This document shows, in pieces, positions 16,800-24,103 of a stretch of 26,000 bases of DNA. The notes under the pieces were generated by a model. The model worked only from the letters and a program-made list of their open reading frames with translations. It searched no databases and was not told the DNA's origin. The DNA is from an uncultured Finegoldia sp. (GTDB lineage Bacteria > Bacillota > Clostridia > Tissierellales > Peptoniphilaceae). A program made the translations under genes and the position numbers. Within the stretch, counting starts at the first letter, position 1; every line of letters starts with the position of its first letter. The DNA lies in contig NZ_CAMXVC010000025.1 of the NCBI RefSeq assembly GCF_947252345.1, positions 1-26,000 on the forward strand. The letters are read 5' to 3'.

Positions 16800-18110
16800 T
16801 TAGTCTTCAAAAATTGTTTGATCTTCAACCTCAGTAGTTAAAGCTTTTAATGCCTTCATAACAATTTTTTTACGAAGACTATATTCTTCTTCTTTAGTTA
16901 ATGCTGGGTTTCCTAATGGGTGAGGAATAGCAATAGCTGGGACAATTCTGTTAGCACCTACTGTCAATGAGATAGGAGTAACTGTACAAACGTGAACTAC
17001 AGGGATTCCTGTACGTTCGATTGCTTTTACCATCGTTGCACCGCAACGTGTACAAGTACCTCAGGTACTAGTTAGAACAACTGCGTCTACGTTGGCATCT
17101 AATAATTTCTTACCAATTTCAGTTCCGAAAGCATCAGCGTTAGCTACGGCAGTACCGTTACCTACTGTTGAATACCAAGTTTCGTGTAATGAACCGATAA
17201 CTCCTTCTTTTTCTAATTGTCTCATAACGTCGATAGGCAATACTCTGTCAGCGTCTTCGTTAGCGTATACAGGGTCATATCCACCGTGAGCTGTTTCTGA
17301 ATTTTCTGGAGTTAAATCATTGATTCCGTGGAAATCATAAGAACCGTATTTAGTAGCTGAAGAAGATTCAATGTGGTCTGGGTTTCCTTTAGAAACTATA
17401 CCACCAGAAGTTACAAGAGCGATTTTTGCTTTTGATAAATCTTTGATAGCTTTACCAGGTTCAACTCTGTCGAATGCTGGCATTGGATATTCTGTTTCGA
17501 ATTCTTCGCCATTGATTTTCTTAATAAGCATTTCAACAGCTCTTTGAGAACCGATTTTGTCAGAGAAGAAGTTAACACGAACTCCTCTTTCAATATATCC
17601 TTCTTCTTTTGGAGAACCAATAGCTTCTCCCTTAGCAACCTTAGGACCTAATTTACCGATTTTCTTCATAGCGTCTCTCATACCAGCGGCACTATTCTTA
17701 GTTTCTACGATATAAACGTCCTTTTTGTACATATCTGCACCTGGGTTTTCAGGATACATACCTGTCAATACAGGGATATTTAATTCTTCTTTAACTGCTT
17801 TTGCCATTGTACCAGCAGCAACACCGTATCTACCAGCGTTGAATGCAGGACCTGTAACTACGAAGTCTGGGTTTGCTTCTTTAATCATTTCCAAAACTTC
17901 TTTTTGTGCTGATTCCATATTTTCTCCGAAATATGAGTCCCCACATACTACAGCTCTAACTACTTCAAACTCATCTCCTAATGCTTTAGCTAATTGAGTT
18001 GAAATAGGAGGTAATTCTTCTGCTATAAATGGTTTTGTATCAGCTTTTTCTTCTCCACCAATACCTGCGAAGAATTGGTTTATATAATGAACAACTTTAA
18101 TTTTATCCAT
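16800..18110 (-). CDS. grdB: Glycine reductase component B, selenoprotein subunit gamma (Sec350)
   Basis: This 436-aa selenoprotein contains one in-frame TGA (minus strand 17063-17061) read as selenocysteine at position 350. The surrounding residues TST-Sec-GTCTRCGATM match the GrdB active site, and reading continues in the same frame to the TAA at 16800, so the two apparent ORFs are one gene. With the GrdE-derived subunits it binds glycine as a Schiff base and forms the carboxymethyl adduct passed to GrdA. The N-terminus VVHYINQFFAGIGGEEKAD is the family start. AAGGAAG lies eight bases before the ATG. A perfect hairpin after the TGA is a good selenocysteine-insertion signal. A standard gene caller would truncate it at residue 349. 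Confidence 0.97.
17034..17048 (-). promoter_or_regulatory. Candidate bacterial SECIS hairpin in grdB
   Basis: On the minus strand CGTTGC (17048-17043), loop GGT and GCAACG (17039-17034) form a perfect 6-bp stem. The apical loop begins 18 bases after the TGA and starts with G. Both facts fit the general bacterial SECIS pattern: apical loop roughly 16-37 bases from UGA, with a G in its first two positions. SelB binding is inferred. Confidence 0.6.
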
Positions 18111-18135
18111 TAAGCTTACTTCCTTTCTTTATATC

Positions 18136-18612
18136 TTATAAAAATTTACAATATTCGCTTCTGATATCATTCATTTCTTCAGCGATTTCATCAACGTCAA
18201 GAACCATTTCCATCATACCAACTTGTTCATCATAAACGTCAGCATCGAATTGTTCTTTACATTCTGGTTCTACAACATGGTAAACTAACAATCCAAGTTC
18301 AACGCCTGCTAATGGGCCTGCGAATGTTGGGTCACCTGCTGTTACTGTTTCAGCTGCAAGACCTGCAGCTTCAGCTTCTGCGGCACCTAGAAGAACCACG
18401 ATGTTTTCAGCTCCGTATTGATCAGCGAAGTCTTTAACTCTCTTTTGGTTTTCTAAGTCCATAGCTCCTGCACTAGTTCAGACGAAACATTCTGTAGATG
18501 AGAATATTACTTCTGTGTTTGGAACTGTATTTACACATGTTTCAATTGCAAGACCAGGTATTCCGTCACGGTCTCCAATTATGATAACTTTTTTATTTTC
18601 TAAAAATCCCAT
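18136..18612 (-). CDS. grdA: Glycine reductase selenoprotein A (Sec45), operon copy
   Basis: This 158-aa selenoprotein is the carboxymethyl carrier of glycine reductase. The in-frame TGA at 18480-18478 is selenocysteine 45 in the redox motif C-F-V-Sec (Cys42 to Sec45), followed by TSAGAMDLENQKRV as in all GrdA proteins. The selenol takes the carboxymethyl group from component B. Cys42 then forms a selenenylsulfide that thioredoxin reduces. The start ATG 18612 follows an AAGGAAA site; an ORF finder sees only residues 51-158 from ATG 18462. A weak hairpin can be drawn after the TGA, less convincing than in grdB. It lies 69 bases after grdE and 25 before grdB. A near-identical copy is at 24104-24580. 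Confidence 0.97.
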
Positions 18613-18622
18613 AATTTTCCTT

Positions 18623-18674
18623 TCTTAAAAATTGTTTTTATTTGTAGTCTTAAAATTTGTCTTTTATTTGTAGT
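18623..18674. repeat. Imperfect 26/27-bp tandem repeat between grdE and grdA
   Basis: The block at 18623-18648 is repeated at 18648-18674, sharing one T, with one substitution and one inserted base. The 13-mer TTTTATTTGTAGT occurs exactly in both (18636-18648 and 18662-18674). The repeat fills most of the 69-base spacer upstream of the grdA binding site. Confidence 0.75.
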
Positions 18675-18681
18675 TTATTGA

Positions 18682-19974
18682 TTAATAAGTTTTTGCTGTT
18701 AATTTTCCGAATCCAGTTTCGTTAGTAGCACCTGTAATTGCTTGGATTTCTACTTCGATAGTACCGTCTTCTTTTAATGCTCCATCAGAACCACCAGCGA
18801 TAGTATCAACAAAGTGAATGTGACCAATTACTTTGTCCATCTTTGGTAAAGTAATGAATTGGTTAGCGTTACCACATGTTACTACTGCGTTTGCTGAAGG
18901 GTCAGCGTCTGCTAATGATTGAGAAGCACCATCACGTCCTGCATATTCATCAGTGATGATTACAGTCTTGATTCCTTTAGCTTCAATCTTCTTGCAGTTC
19001 ATGATTAAGTCAGTATCTGGGTTACCGAAACCTTCTTGTGATACGATAGCAGCGTCAGCTCCTAAGAATTCACAAAGTTTTGCAGTCATGTCAGAGTGTC
19101 TAACTTTATCCATCAAGTATACATTTTCGTTAGTGATAACAACTCCTAAGAAGTTGATTGATTTTCCGTGTTCTTTGTATAATTCTCTGATTACACCATT
19201 GTTTAAGTGAACGTAAGTTGGGTTTTTATCGCAAGCACTTACGCAGTTACCTGAACAAATTGCTCCGTCCATGATTTCTGTTGGGTATAAGAAAGTTGGA
19301 ATAATTTTCTTAGCGTCAACGCCATAAACATAAGTGTCGTGTAATAAACCTTGAGTTTGTAACATGTAAACATATACAACTTTTGGTAATTCTGGATATT
19401 GTTTAACTTGTTCTAAGATTGGAAGAGTTTCGAATGTTTCCCATTCATCTGCTTCTAAATCTTTTGCTAATCTACCGATGAAATCAGTAATTCTTAAACC
19501 AGCCATTCTAACGCCAGCTTCGTGATTGTGTTGTTTAACACCTTCAACTGGTTCGATAGTTACAACTAGGTTAACTGTCTTAGAGAATGGAGTGTATTCT
19601 GCTCCTAAACCAGACATATCGATGATACCTTCTTGGAATCCTACGATTTTACCTGTTGTTACAACAGCGATGTCTTTAAGGGCAATAGTTTTACCTGAAC
19701 CAACAGGATCAACTTTGTTTAATATTCCTGGGAATATTTCTCCACCTTCAACTTTAACTCTTGGTTCGTTAACATCCTTAACTGGTGTTATACGAGTGCT
19801 TTCACCTGGATGAGCGATATCAAAATCAATTGATTCTAAGTGTTCATCATCAGCTACTCCTGATACATCTGCTAATTCTTTTTTATTAAGATACAAAATG
19901 TGGTCTTCGATTCTTGACTCACCTTCATCAAAGATGATGTCTTTAATAAAAATCTTACCTAATTCAAGACGCAT
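18682..19974 (-). CDS. grdE: Glycine reductase component B proprotein (subunits alpha and beta)
   Basis: This 430-aa proprotein is cleaved between Asn243 and Cys244 in the segment SGNCVSACDKN; in the family the new N-terminal Cys is converted to a pyruvoyl group that binds glycine as a Schiff base. It therefore yields two subunits of component B, with GrdB as the third. The N-terminal half (MRLELGKIFIKDI) and the later SQEGFGNPDTDLIMNCKKIE and ITDEYAGRDGASQSLADADP stretches are conserved in glycine, sarcosine and betaine reductase B proteins. Position within a single full grd operon supports glycine as substrate. AGGAGG lies seven bases before the ATG. The 104-base spacer before it holds two RNA hairpins. 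Confidence 0.96.
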   Translation of the reverse strand: MRLELGKIFIKDIIFDEGESRIEDHILYLNKKELADVSGVADDEHLESIDFDIAHPGESTRITPVKDVNEPRVKVEGGEIFPGILNKVDPVGSGKTIALKDIAVVTTGKIVGFQEGIIDMSGLGAEYTPFSKTVNLVVTIEPVEGVKQHNHEAGVRMAGLRITDFIGRLAKDLEADEWETFETLPILEQVKQYPELPKVVYVYMLQTQGLLHDTYVYGVDAKKIIPTFLYPTEIMDGAICSGNCVSACDKNPTYVHLNNGVIRELYKEHGKSINFLGVVITNENVYLMDKVRHSDMTAKLCEFLGADAAIVSQEGFGNPDTDLIMNCKKIEAKGIKTVIITDEYAGRDGASQSLADADPSANAVVTCGNANQFITLPKMDKVIGHIHFVDTIAGGSDGALKEDGTIEVEIQAITGATNETGFGKLTAKTY

Positions 19975-20005
19975 ATCTTAACCTCCTATAATATTTTTTT
20001 ATTTA

Positions 20006-20036
20006 AACTCAATAGGGGACTGACCCCTAATGAGTT
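20006..20036 (-). promoter_or_regulatory. Strong hairpin in the trxA-grdE spacer
   Basis: AACTCA, one mismatched base, TAGGGG, a 5-base loop, CCCCTA, one mismatched base and TGAGTT form a 6+6-bp stem. On the transcribed strand it is followed by TAAATAAAAAAA, not a U-run, so it is not a normal terminator. It ends 18 bases before the grdE AGGAGG site. Confidence 0.65.
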
Positions 20037-20038
20037 CT

Positions 20039-20085
20039 TAACTAATTTGATAAACTACTATTTATAATCTCAAAAAGATTAGTTA
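20039..20085 (-). promoter_or_regulatory. Second, longer-range stem at the trxA 3' end
   Basis: TAACTAAT (20039-20046) and ATTAGTTA (20078-20085) form a perfect 8-bp inverted repeat enclosing 31 bases. An inner alternative, TAATCT (20065-20070) with AGATTA (20076-20081), competes for the same bases. The stem covers the trxA stop codon. Confidence 0.45.
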
Positions 20086-20399
20086 TAGTGTTTTTGAATC
20101 ATTGCTTCTATGTTTTCTAATGTAGCGTCATCTTTATTGATTTCATCAATTTTTTGACCATCTTTGTACATTAACATAGTTGGCAATCCCAATACTTGTT
20201 GTTTAATAGCAACTCTTCTAGCTGAAGTAATGTTTAGTGAACAGAATTTAATTTTGTCACCGTATTTTTCAGCTAATTCATGTACGCCTGGCATAAGAGC
20301 CTTGCATGGTTCACAACCATCACTCCAGAAGTCTACGAATACTAATCCTTGAGATTCTAATACTTCTGGTTCAAAAGTTTTCTTGTCTAATTCTAACAT
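20079..20399 (-). CDS. trxA: Thioredoxin of the glycine reductase operon
   Basis: This 106-aa cytosolic thioredoxin reduces the selenenylsulfide of GrdA after each turnover. The redox motif is Cys29-Glu-Pro-Cys32 in FWSDGCEPCKALMPG, where standard thioredoxins have WCGPC; the Trp before the first Cys is Gly here. Variant motifs of this kind are typical of thioredoxins dedicated to amino-acid reductases. The cis-proline segment is LGLPTMLMYKDG (about 70-81). AGGAGG is eight bases before the ATG. The gene lies between grdX and grdE; its likely reductase is the TrxB at 24760-25692. Confidence 0.95.
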   Translation of the reverse strand: MLELDKKTFEPEVLESQGLVFVDFWSDGCEPCKALMPGVHELAEKYGDKIKFCSLNITSARRVAIKQQVLGLPTMLMYKDGQKIDEINKDDATLENIEAMIQKHYN

Positions 20400-20425
20400 T
20401 TCAAATGCCTCCTAAAATTTTTATA

Positions 20426-20797
20426 TTAATATATTCTCTCCAAAGTTTGTGAAATAATGTCGTAATCAACGACCCTGAAATCATCTAAGATATCAGGTGT
20501 CCAACGCTTTGGCTTGGATATATTCATAAACTTAGTTGCAGTATTGATACAGTCTTCAATCATCATCAAAGAATCCATATCAAATTCATCACACTTTTCC
20601 AAAATTACAGTTCTAAAAACAGTTTCATTCGGTTTAACAGAACCGTAAAGTGGGTGAGTGAGTAGGCGATAATTTTGATGAATTAAATCGCGTGCTTTTT
20701 TCAAAATTCCGATGTAGTCGATATCGAAATAATTGACCTCAACATCAGTTCTTTTGATAGCATTTTTAAAAAATTCATTGTTTGTGATTAATAGCAT
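20426..20797 (-). CDS. grdX: GrdX-family protein
   Basis: This is a 123-aa cytosolic protein with no recognisable catalytic motif. Length, position as first gene of the operon, the N-terminal LLITNNEFF and the central HQNYRLLTHPLYGSVKPNET stretch match GrdX, a conserved companion of glycine and betaine reductase operons whose function is unknown. It has no membrane segment. The start ATG 20797 has an AGG-rich stretch upstream. The gene is 26 bases upstream of trxA. Confidence 0.88.
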   Translation of the reverse strand: MLLITNNEFFKNAIKRTDVEVNYFDIDYIGILKKARDLIHQNYRLLTHPLYGSVKPNETVFRTVILEKCDEFDMDSLMMIEDCINTATKFMNISKPKRWTPDILDDFRVVDYDIISQTLERIY

Positions 20798-20852
20798 CCT
20801 CTAACCTACCTATCTTTTTTTGACTTGTCATATCTCTTTCAAGTTCAATCAT

Positions 20853-20881
20853 ATTATATAACAAAATCTTGCAAATGTAAT
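20853..20881 (-). promoter_or_regulatory. Candidate promoter of the grd operon
   Basis: On the minus strand ATTACA (20881-20876), 17 bases and TATAAT (20858-20853) precede grdX by 55 bases. The -10 box is perfect and the -35 weak, leaving room for an activator or alternative control. Confidence 0.5.
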
Positions 20882-21040
20882 CATATATAGAAAATCATAA
20901 TAACCGCTCATAAAACATAACAAAATACTTTAACAAAAAAAGTGATAAGACGCTAGCTTGTTAAAAGTAAAACATTTTATTCTAAATAAAAATTTGAAAA
21001 TTAATTAAAAATTTTTCGATTATCGAGAATCGCGATACGA

Positions 21041-21069
21041 TAGACATTTCTCTGCTCTTATATTATAAT
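21041..21069 (+). promoter_or_regulatory. Promoter of selA
   Basis: TAGACA (21041-21046), a 17-base spacer and TATAAT (21064-21069) lie 57 bases before the selA ATG. Immediately upstream is a cluster of CGAT/ATCG motifs that could be an operator. Confidence 0.65.
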
Positions 21070-21126
21070 TTACTCATAAGTTAATGTCAAATAAGATATT
21101 TTTTACAAAAAATTAAGGAGCAACTA

Positions 21127-22512
21127 ATGGAAATAAATATGAAAGAAATGTTCAAAAAACTTCCTCAAGTTTCAGAAATTTTAGAATCAGATGAAATTAC
21201 AAAAAAGTCAAACGATTATCCTGAAATTATTGTGAAGGATTCTGTACGAGAATCAATTGAATTTTTTAGAAATAGAATATTAAATAAGGAAAATTTTGAT
21301 TTTAATAATGAAGATGTCATAAAAAAGGCAATTGAGTTTATGGACAAAAATTTTTCACCGTCGTTGAAACCTGTTATAAATGCTACGGGCGTGATTTTAC
21401 ATACAAATCTTGGGAGGTCGTTATTGAATGAAAAAGTTGTGGATAATTTGTGCAAAATTGCTGCGAATTATTCAAACTTGGAGTACGATTTGGATTTGGG
21501 AAAGAGGGGTTCTCGTTATGTTCACGCAGTTGAACTACTAAAGAGAATAACAAAGGCAGAGGATGCTGTTGTCGTTAACAACAACGCGGCGGCAGTTTTT
21601 CTTGTGTTGAATACTTTGGCATATAATAAAGAAGCAATTATAAGTAGAGGGGAATTAGTTGAGGTAGGTGGCTCGTTTAGAATTTCATCTATTATGGAAA
21701 AGTCGGGTGCAAAATTAGTGGAAGTTGGTTCAACTAACAAAACACATATGTACGATTACGAAGACAATATTAATGAAAATACCGCTCTTATAATGAAGGT
21801 TCACACATCGAATTTCTCGGTAGTTGGCTTTAGCGAAAGTGTAAGTGGAGATGAATTGAGAAGTTTGTGCAATGAAAAAAGCATACATTTAATAGAAGAT
21901 TTGGGTTCTGGTTCGTTGATTGATTTGTCCAGATTTGGATTGAGTTATGAGAGAACTGTAAAAGACTGCATTAATGAAGGAATTGATTTGGTTTCATTTT
22001 CAGGAGATAAAATTTTAGGAGGGCCACAAGCGGGAATCATAGTTGGAAAGAAAGAATTGATTGCTAAAATCAAGAAAAATCAATTGTTGAGAGCTTTCAG
22101 AGTGGACAAGTTCACATTGGGAGCATTGGAGGAGACTTTGAAGTTCTACTTGGACGAAAATACTGCAATTGAAAATATTCCGACGTTGAAGATGATATCA
22201 ATGCCTTTGGAAGAAATTATGAGAAAGGCTGAAAAATTAAAATCTATGATTGAAAAAGAAGTTGACTTGGATATGGAAATCGTCAAAACGCAAAGCGAGG
22301 TAGGAGGGGGTTCGTACCCTATCGATAAGCTAAATTCTTATTCCATAGCCGTGAAACCAAAAATAAAGGTTTCAGAATTTGAAAGACGATTGAGATTGTC
22401 AGATGAGCATATTATAGGAACTGTCCATGATGATACATTCTTTATGGATTTGAGATGTGTTTTTGAGAGAGATTTCGAACGTATAGTAAATGTAATAAAA
22501 TCAAATATTTAA
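21127..22512 (+). CDS. selA: L-seryl-tRNA(Sec) selenium transferase
   Basis: This 461-aa PLP enzyme converts seryl-tRNA(Sec) to selenocysteyl-tRNA(Sec) using selenophosphate, providing the amino acid for the TGA codons of grdA and grdB. The PLP lysine is Lys295 in SFSGDKILGGPQAG, the same number as in E. coli. Other family stretches are INATGVILHTNLGRS (84-98) and VNNNAAAVFLVLNTLA (150-165). ATG 21127 has AAGGAG six bases upstream. It is divergent from the glycine reductase operon, a logical placement. The usual partners selB, selD and selC are not in the window, so they must lie elsewhere; the window shows only that selA is not followed by them. Confidence 0.97.
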   Translation: MEINMKEMFKKLPQVSEILESDEITKKSNDYPEIIVKDSVRESIEFFRNRILNKENFDFNNEDVIKKAIEFMDKNFSPSLKPVINATGVILHTNLGRSLLNEKVVDNLCKIAANYSNLEYDLDLGKRGSRYVHAVELLKRITKAEDAVVVNNNAAAVFLVLNTLAYNKEAIISRGELVEVGGSFRISSIMEKSGAKLVEVGSTNKTHMYDYEDNINENTALIMKVHTSNFSVVGFSESVSGDELRSLCNEKSIHLIEDLGSGSLIDLSRFGLSYERTVKDCINEGIDLVSFSGDKILGGPQAGIIVGKKELIAKIKKNQLLRAFRVDKFTLGALEETLKFYLDENTAIENIPTLKMISMPLEEIMRKAEKLKSMIEKEVDLDMEIVKTQSEVGGGSYPIDKLNSYSIAVKPKIKVSEFERRLRLSDEHIIGTVHDDTFFMDLRCVFERDFERIVNVIKSNI

Positions 22513-22527
22513 TTGAAAATTTTTAGG

Positions 22528-22556
22528 AAAATCCCGGATGTGAAATCCGGGATTTT
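22528..22556 (+). terminator. Terminator after selA
   Basis: AAAATCCCGGAT (22528-22539), loop GTGAA and ATCCGGGATTTT (22545-22556) form a perfect 12-bp stem ending in a T run and followed by AACCTTTT. Confidence 0.8.
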
Positions 22557-22597
22557 AACCTTTTGACCAAAAATTTAAAAAAAATAAAGGAAAATAT

Positions 22598-22626
22598 TTA
22601 CAAAATTAGTTATCGTATGTTATAAT
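22598..22626 (+). promoter_or_regulatory. Promoter of the YkvI-like transporter gene
   Basis: TTACAA (22598-22603), 17 bases and TATAAT (22621-22626) preceded by TGT. The leader to the ATG at 22770 is then about 135 bases. It contains a short AGGA/TCCT hairpin (22634-22645) followed by a T-rich stretch, a weak attenuator candidate. A second TATAAT at 22732-22737 lacks a -35 box. Confidence 0.6.
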
Positions 22627-22769
22627 AACCAAAGAGGAGTGATCCTTATTTTTTATTGTTTTTATTTTTTTGTGAAAAAAATTAATGTCAATTGAGTAAA
22701 TATACTTATTTTTTTTTGAAAACGATACACCTATAATATCAATCAAAAAAAATATTTAGGAGGTAAATT

Positions 22770-23903
22770 ATGAAACAAAAGTATAACATAGGCCAGGTTA
22801 TTACCTATGCTGGAGCTTTTATCGCTTTGTTAATTGGTTCTGGATTTGCAACGGGCCAAGAAATTTTACAATTTTTCTCGTCTTATAGACTGTACGGATT
22901 GATAGGAATAATGATTTGTTTTGCATTGTTTACGTTTGCAGGACTTTCATTTTTGAATGATGGTTATTACCAAAAGTTTAAGAAGCCAAATGACATTTAT
23001 AAATTGATGTGTGGTGACAAGATAGGTACTGTATTCGATTACTATGCAGTGTTCTTTATTTTCTTATCTTACACAGTAATGATTGCTGGTGCACAAGCAA
23101 CGGCTGTTCAGCACTTCAATTCACCAAAATTCGTTGGTGGTGCTATTATGGCGTCGATTTGTATAATTGTTGTAATGCTTGGACTTGGTAAGATTGTAGA
23201 TGTAATTGGTAAGATTGGTCCTGTAATTGCGATAATGGCAATTCTAATAGGCCTTATTTCTATATTTATGAATATGGACAAATTGCAAAGCAGCTTGTCA
23301 CTAATGCAAACTCTAGTTGATGGTGGCAAAGTAAAAGTAGCCAGCAGTAACTTCTTACTAGCAGCAGGTTCTTACGTGGGATTCAATATGATTTGGTTAG
23401 TTGCATTCTTGGCAGAAGTTGGTAACAAGACAAAAAGCTTAAAAGATGCACAAGCAGGTGTTTATGTTGGTGCGACGGGTTTTTCTGTGGCAATCTTCAT
23501 TATGAGTATTGCAATTTTACTATTAATACCAGAATTGTATGATTCACAAATTCCAGTTCTGATATTAGCTGGTAAAATCCATCCAATGTTAGCTACAGTA
23601 TTCTCAATTTTTATAATGCTTGGAATATTTACAACATCTGTTCCTTTGTTGTGGACAGTAACTGGAAGATTCTTCCAAGAGGGAACTCCAAAATACAAAA
23701 TTTTCACTTTAATAGCGGGAATTGTAGGAGCAATCATAGGACTTACATTAAAATTTGATTCGCTTGTAAATGTAGTTTACGTTGTAAACGGCTACATTGG
23801 AATGGTTCTACTTGCATGGATGATTTTTAGAACTGCATCGGGAAGAGCTAAAAAACAAAATATGGAAGCTGCAAAAAGAAACAATATTCCGTATGAAAAA
23901 TAA
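22770..23903 (+). CDS. YkvI-like amino-acid transporter (APC/LeuT-fold)
   Basis: This 377-aa membrane protein has about ten or eleven hydrophobic helices. The first helix holds the unwound substrate-binding type motif GSGFATGQEILQFF (23-36), characteristic of YkvI-like proteins and related branched-chain/aromatic amino-acid carriers. The C-terminal tail is short and basic. AGGAGG precedes the ATG. Its place between selA and grdA/trxB suggests it may import glycine or another Stickland substrate, but that is inference from position; family members are mostly uncharacterised. It has its own promoter and terminator. Confidence 0.8.
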   Translation: MKQKYNIGQVITYAGAFIALLIGSGFATGQEILQFFSSYRLYGLIGIMICFALFTFAGLSFLNDGYYQKFKKPNDIYKLMCGDKIGTVFDYYAVFFIFLSYTVMIAGAQATAVQHFNSPKFVGGAIMASICIIVVMLGLGKIVDVIGKIGPVIAIMAILIGLISIFMNMDKLQSSLSLMQTLVDGGKVKVASSNFLLAAGSYVGFNMIWLVAFLAEVGNKTKSLKDAQAGVYVGATGFSVAIFIMSIAILLLIPELYDSQIPVLILAGKIHPMLATVFSIFIMLGIFTTSVPLLWTVTGRFFQEGTPKYKIFTLIAGIVGAIIGLTLKFDSLVNVVYVVNGYIGMVLLAWMIFRTASGRAKKQNMEAAKRNNIPYEK

Positions 23904-23911
23904 AAATGGCT

Positions 23912-23943
23912 AATAGTCGGCTGTATAAGCTGACTATTTTTTT
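23912..23943 (+). terminator. Terminator of the YkvI-like gene
   Basis: AATAGTCGGCT (23912-23922), loop GTATA and AGCTGACTATT (23928-23938) form eleven pairs with one G-U, followed by T residues to 23943. Confidence 0.8.
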
Positions 23944-24022
23944 ATGCACTCATTTATAAAAATTCACAATTTATCAGATAAAAAAATAACAATATAATCT
24001 ATAAAAAAATAGAAGAACAAAA

Positions 24023-24057
24023 AGAAAAAACAGCTTTAAAATAAAGCTGTTTTTCTT
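24023..24057 (-). terminator. Terminator downstream of the second grdA
   Basis: AAAAACAGCTTT (24026-24037) pairs with AAAGCTGTTTTT (24043-24054). The A run gives a U-tract on the minus strand, about 50 bases after the grdA stop codon. It is also usable from the + side. Confidence 0.75.
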
Positions 24058-24103
24058 AAATAATAATAAGAAGAATATTCACTAACAAGTGAAATGTTAG
24101 ATT

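Larger units (their letters stand above)
20798..21126. promoter_or_regulatory. Divergent regulatory region between grdX and selA
   Basis: This is a 329-base gene-free region. It carries a minus-strand promoter for the grd operon (20853-20881), a plus-strand promoter for selA (21041-21069), an inverted repeat of TTTAACAA (20929-20936) and TTGTTAAA (20958-20965), a leader hairpin made from TTGACTTG (20820-20827) and CAAGTTCAA (20840-20848), and a CG-rich patch at about 21017-21040. I see no coding sequence and no glycine riboswitch. Confidence 0.6.

Noticed and set aside
16800..18110. grdB as a pseudogene or two genes split by a stop codon
   Set aside because: The TGA lies exactly at the known selenocysteine site, the frame continues unchanged, and the family sequence resumes immediately.
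20006..20036. Terminator between trxA and grdE
   Set aside because: The stem is strong, but the transcribed strand has TAAATAAAAAAA after it, not a U-tract, and the downstream grd genes need read-through.
20929..20965. Canonical Rex operator in the grdX-selA region
   Set aside because: The half-sites are in reversed order (TTAACAA first) and 21 bases apart, unlike TTGTTAA-N4-TTAACAA; kept only as an unexplained inverted repeat.
20798..21126. Glycine riboswitch upstream of the grd operon or selA
   Set aside because: I looked for the conserved tandem glycine-aptamer features and saw none; only simple hairpins and dyads are present.
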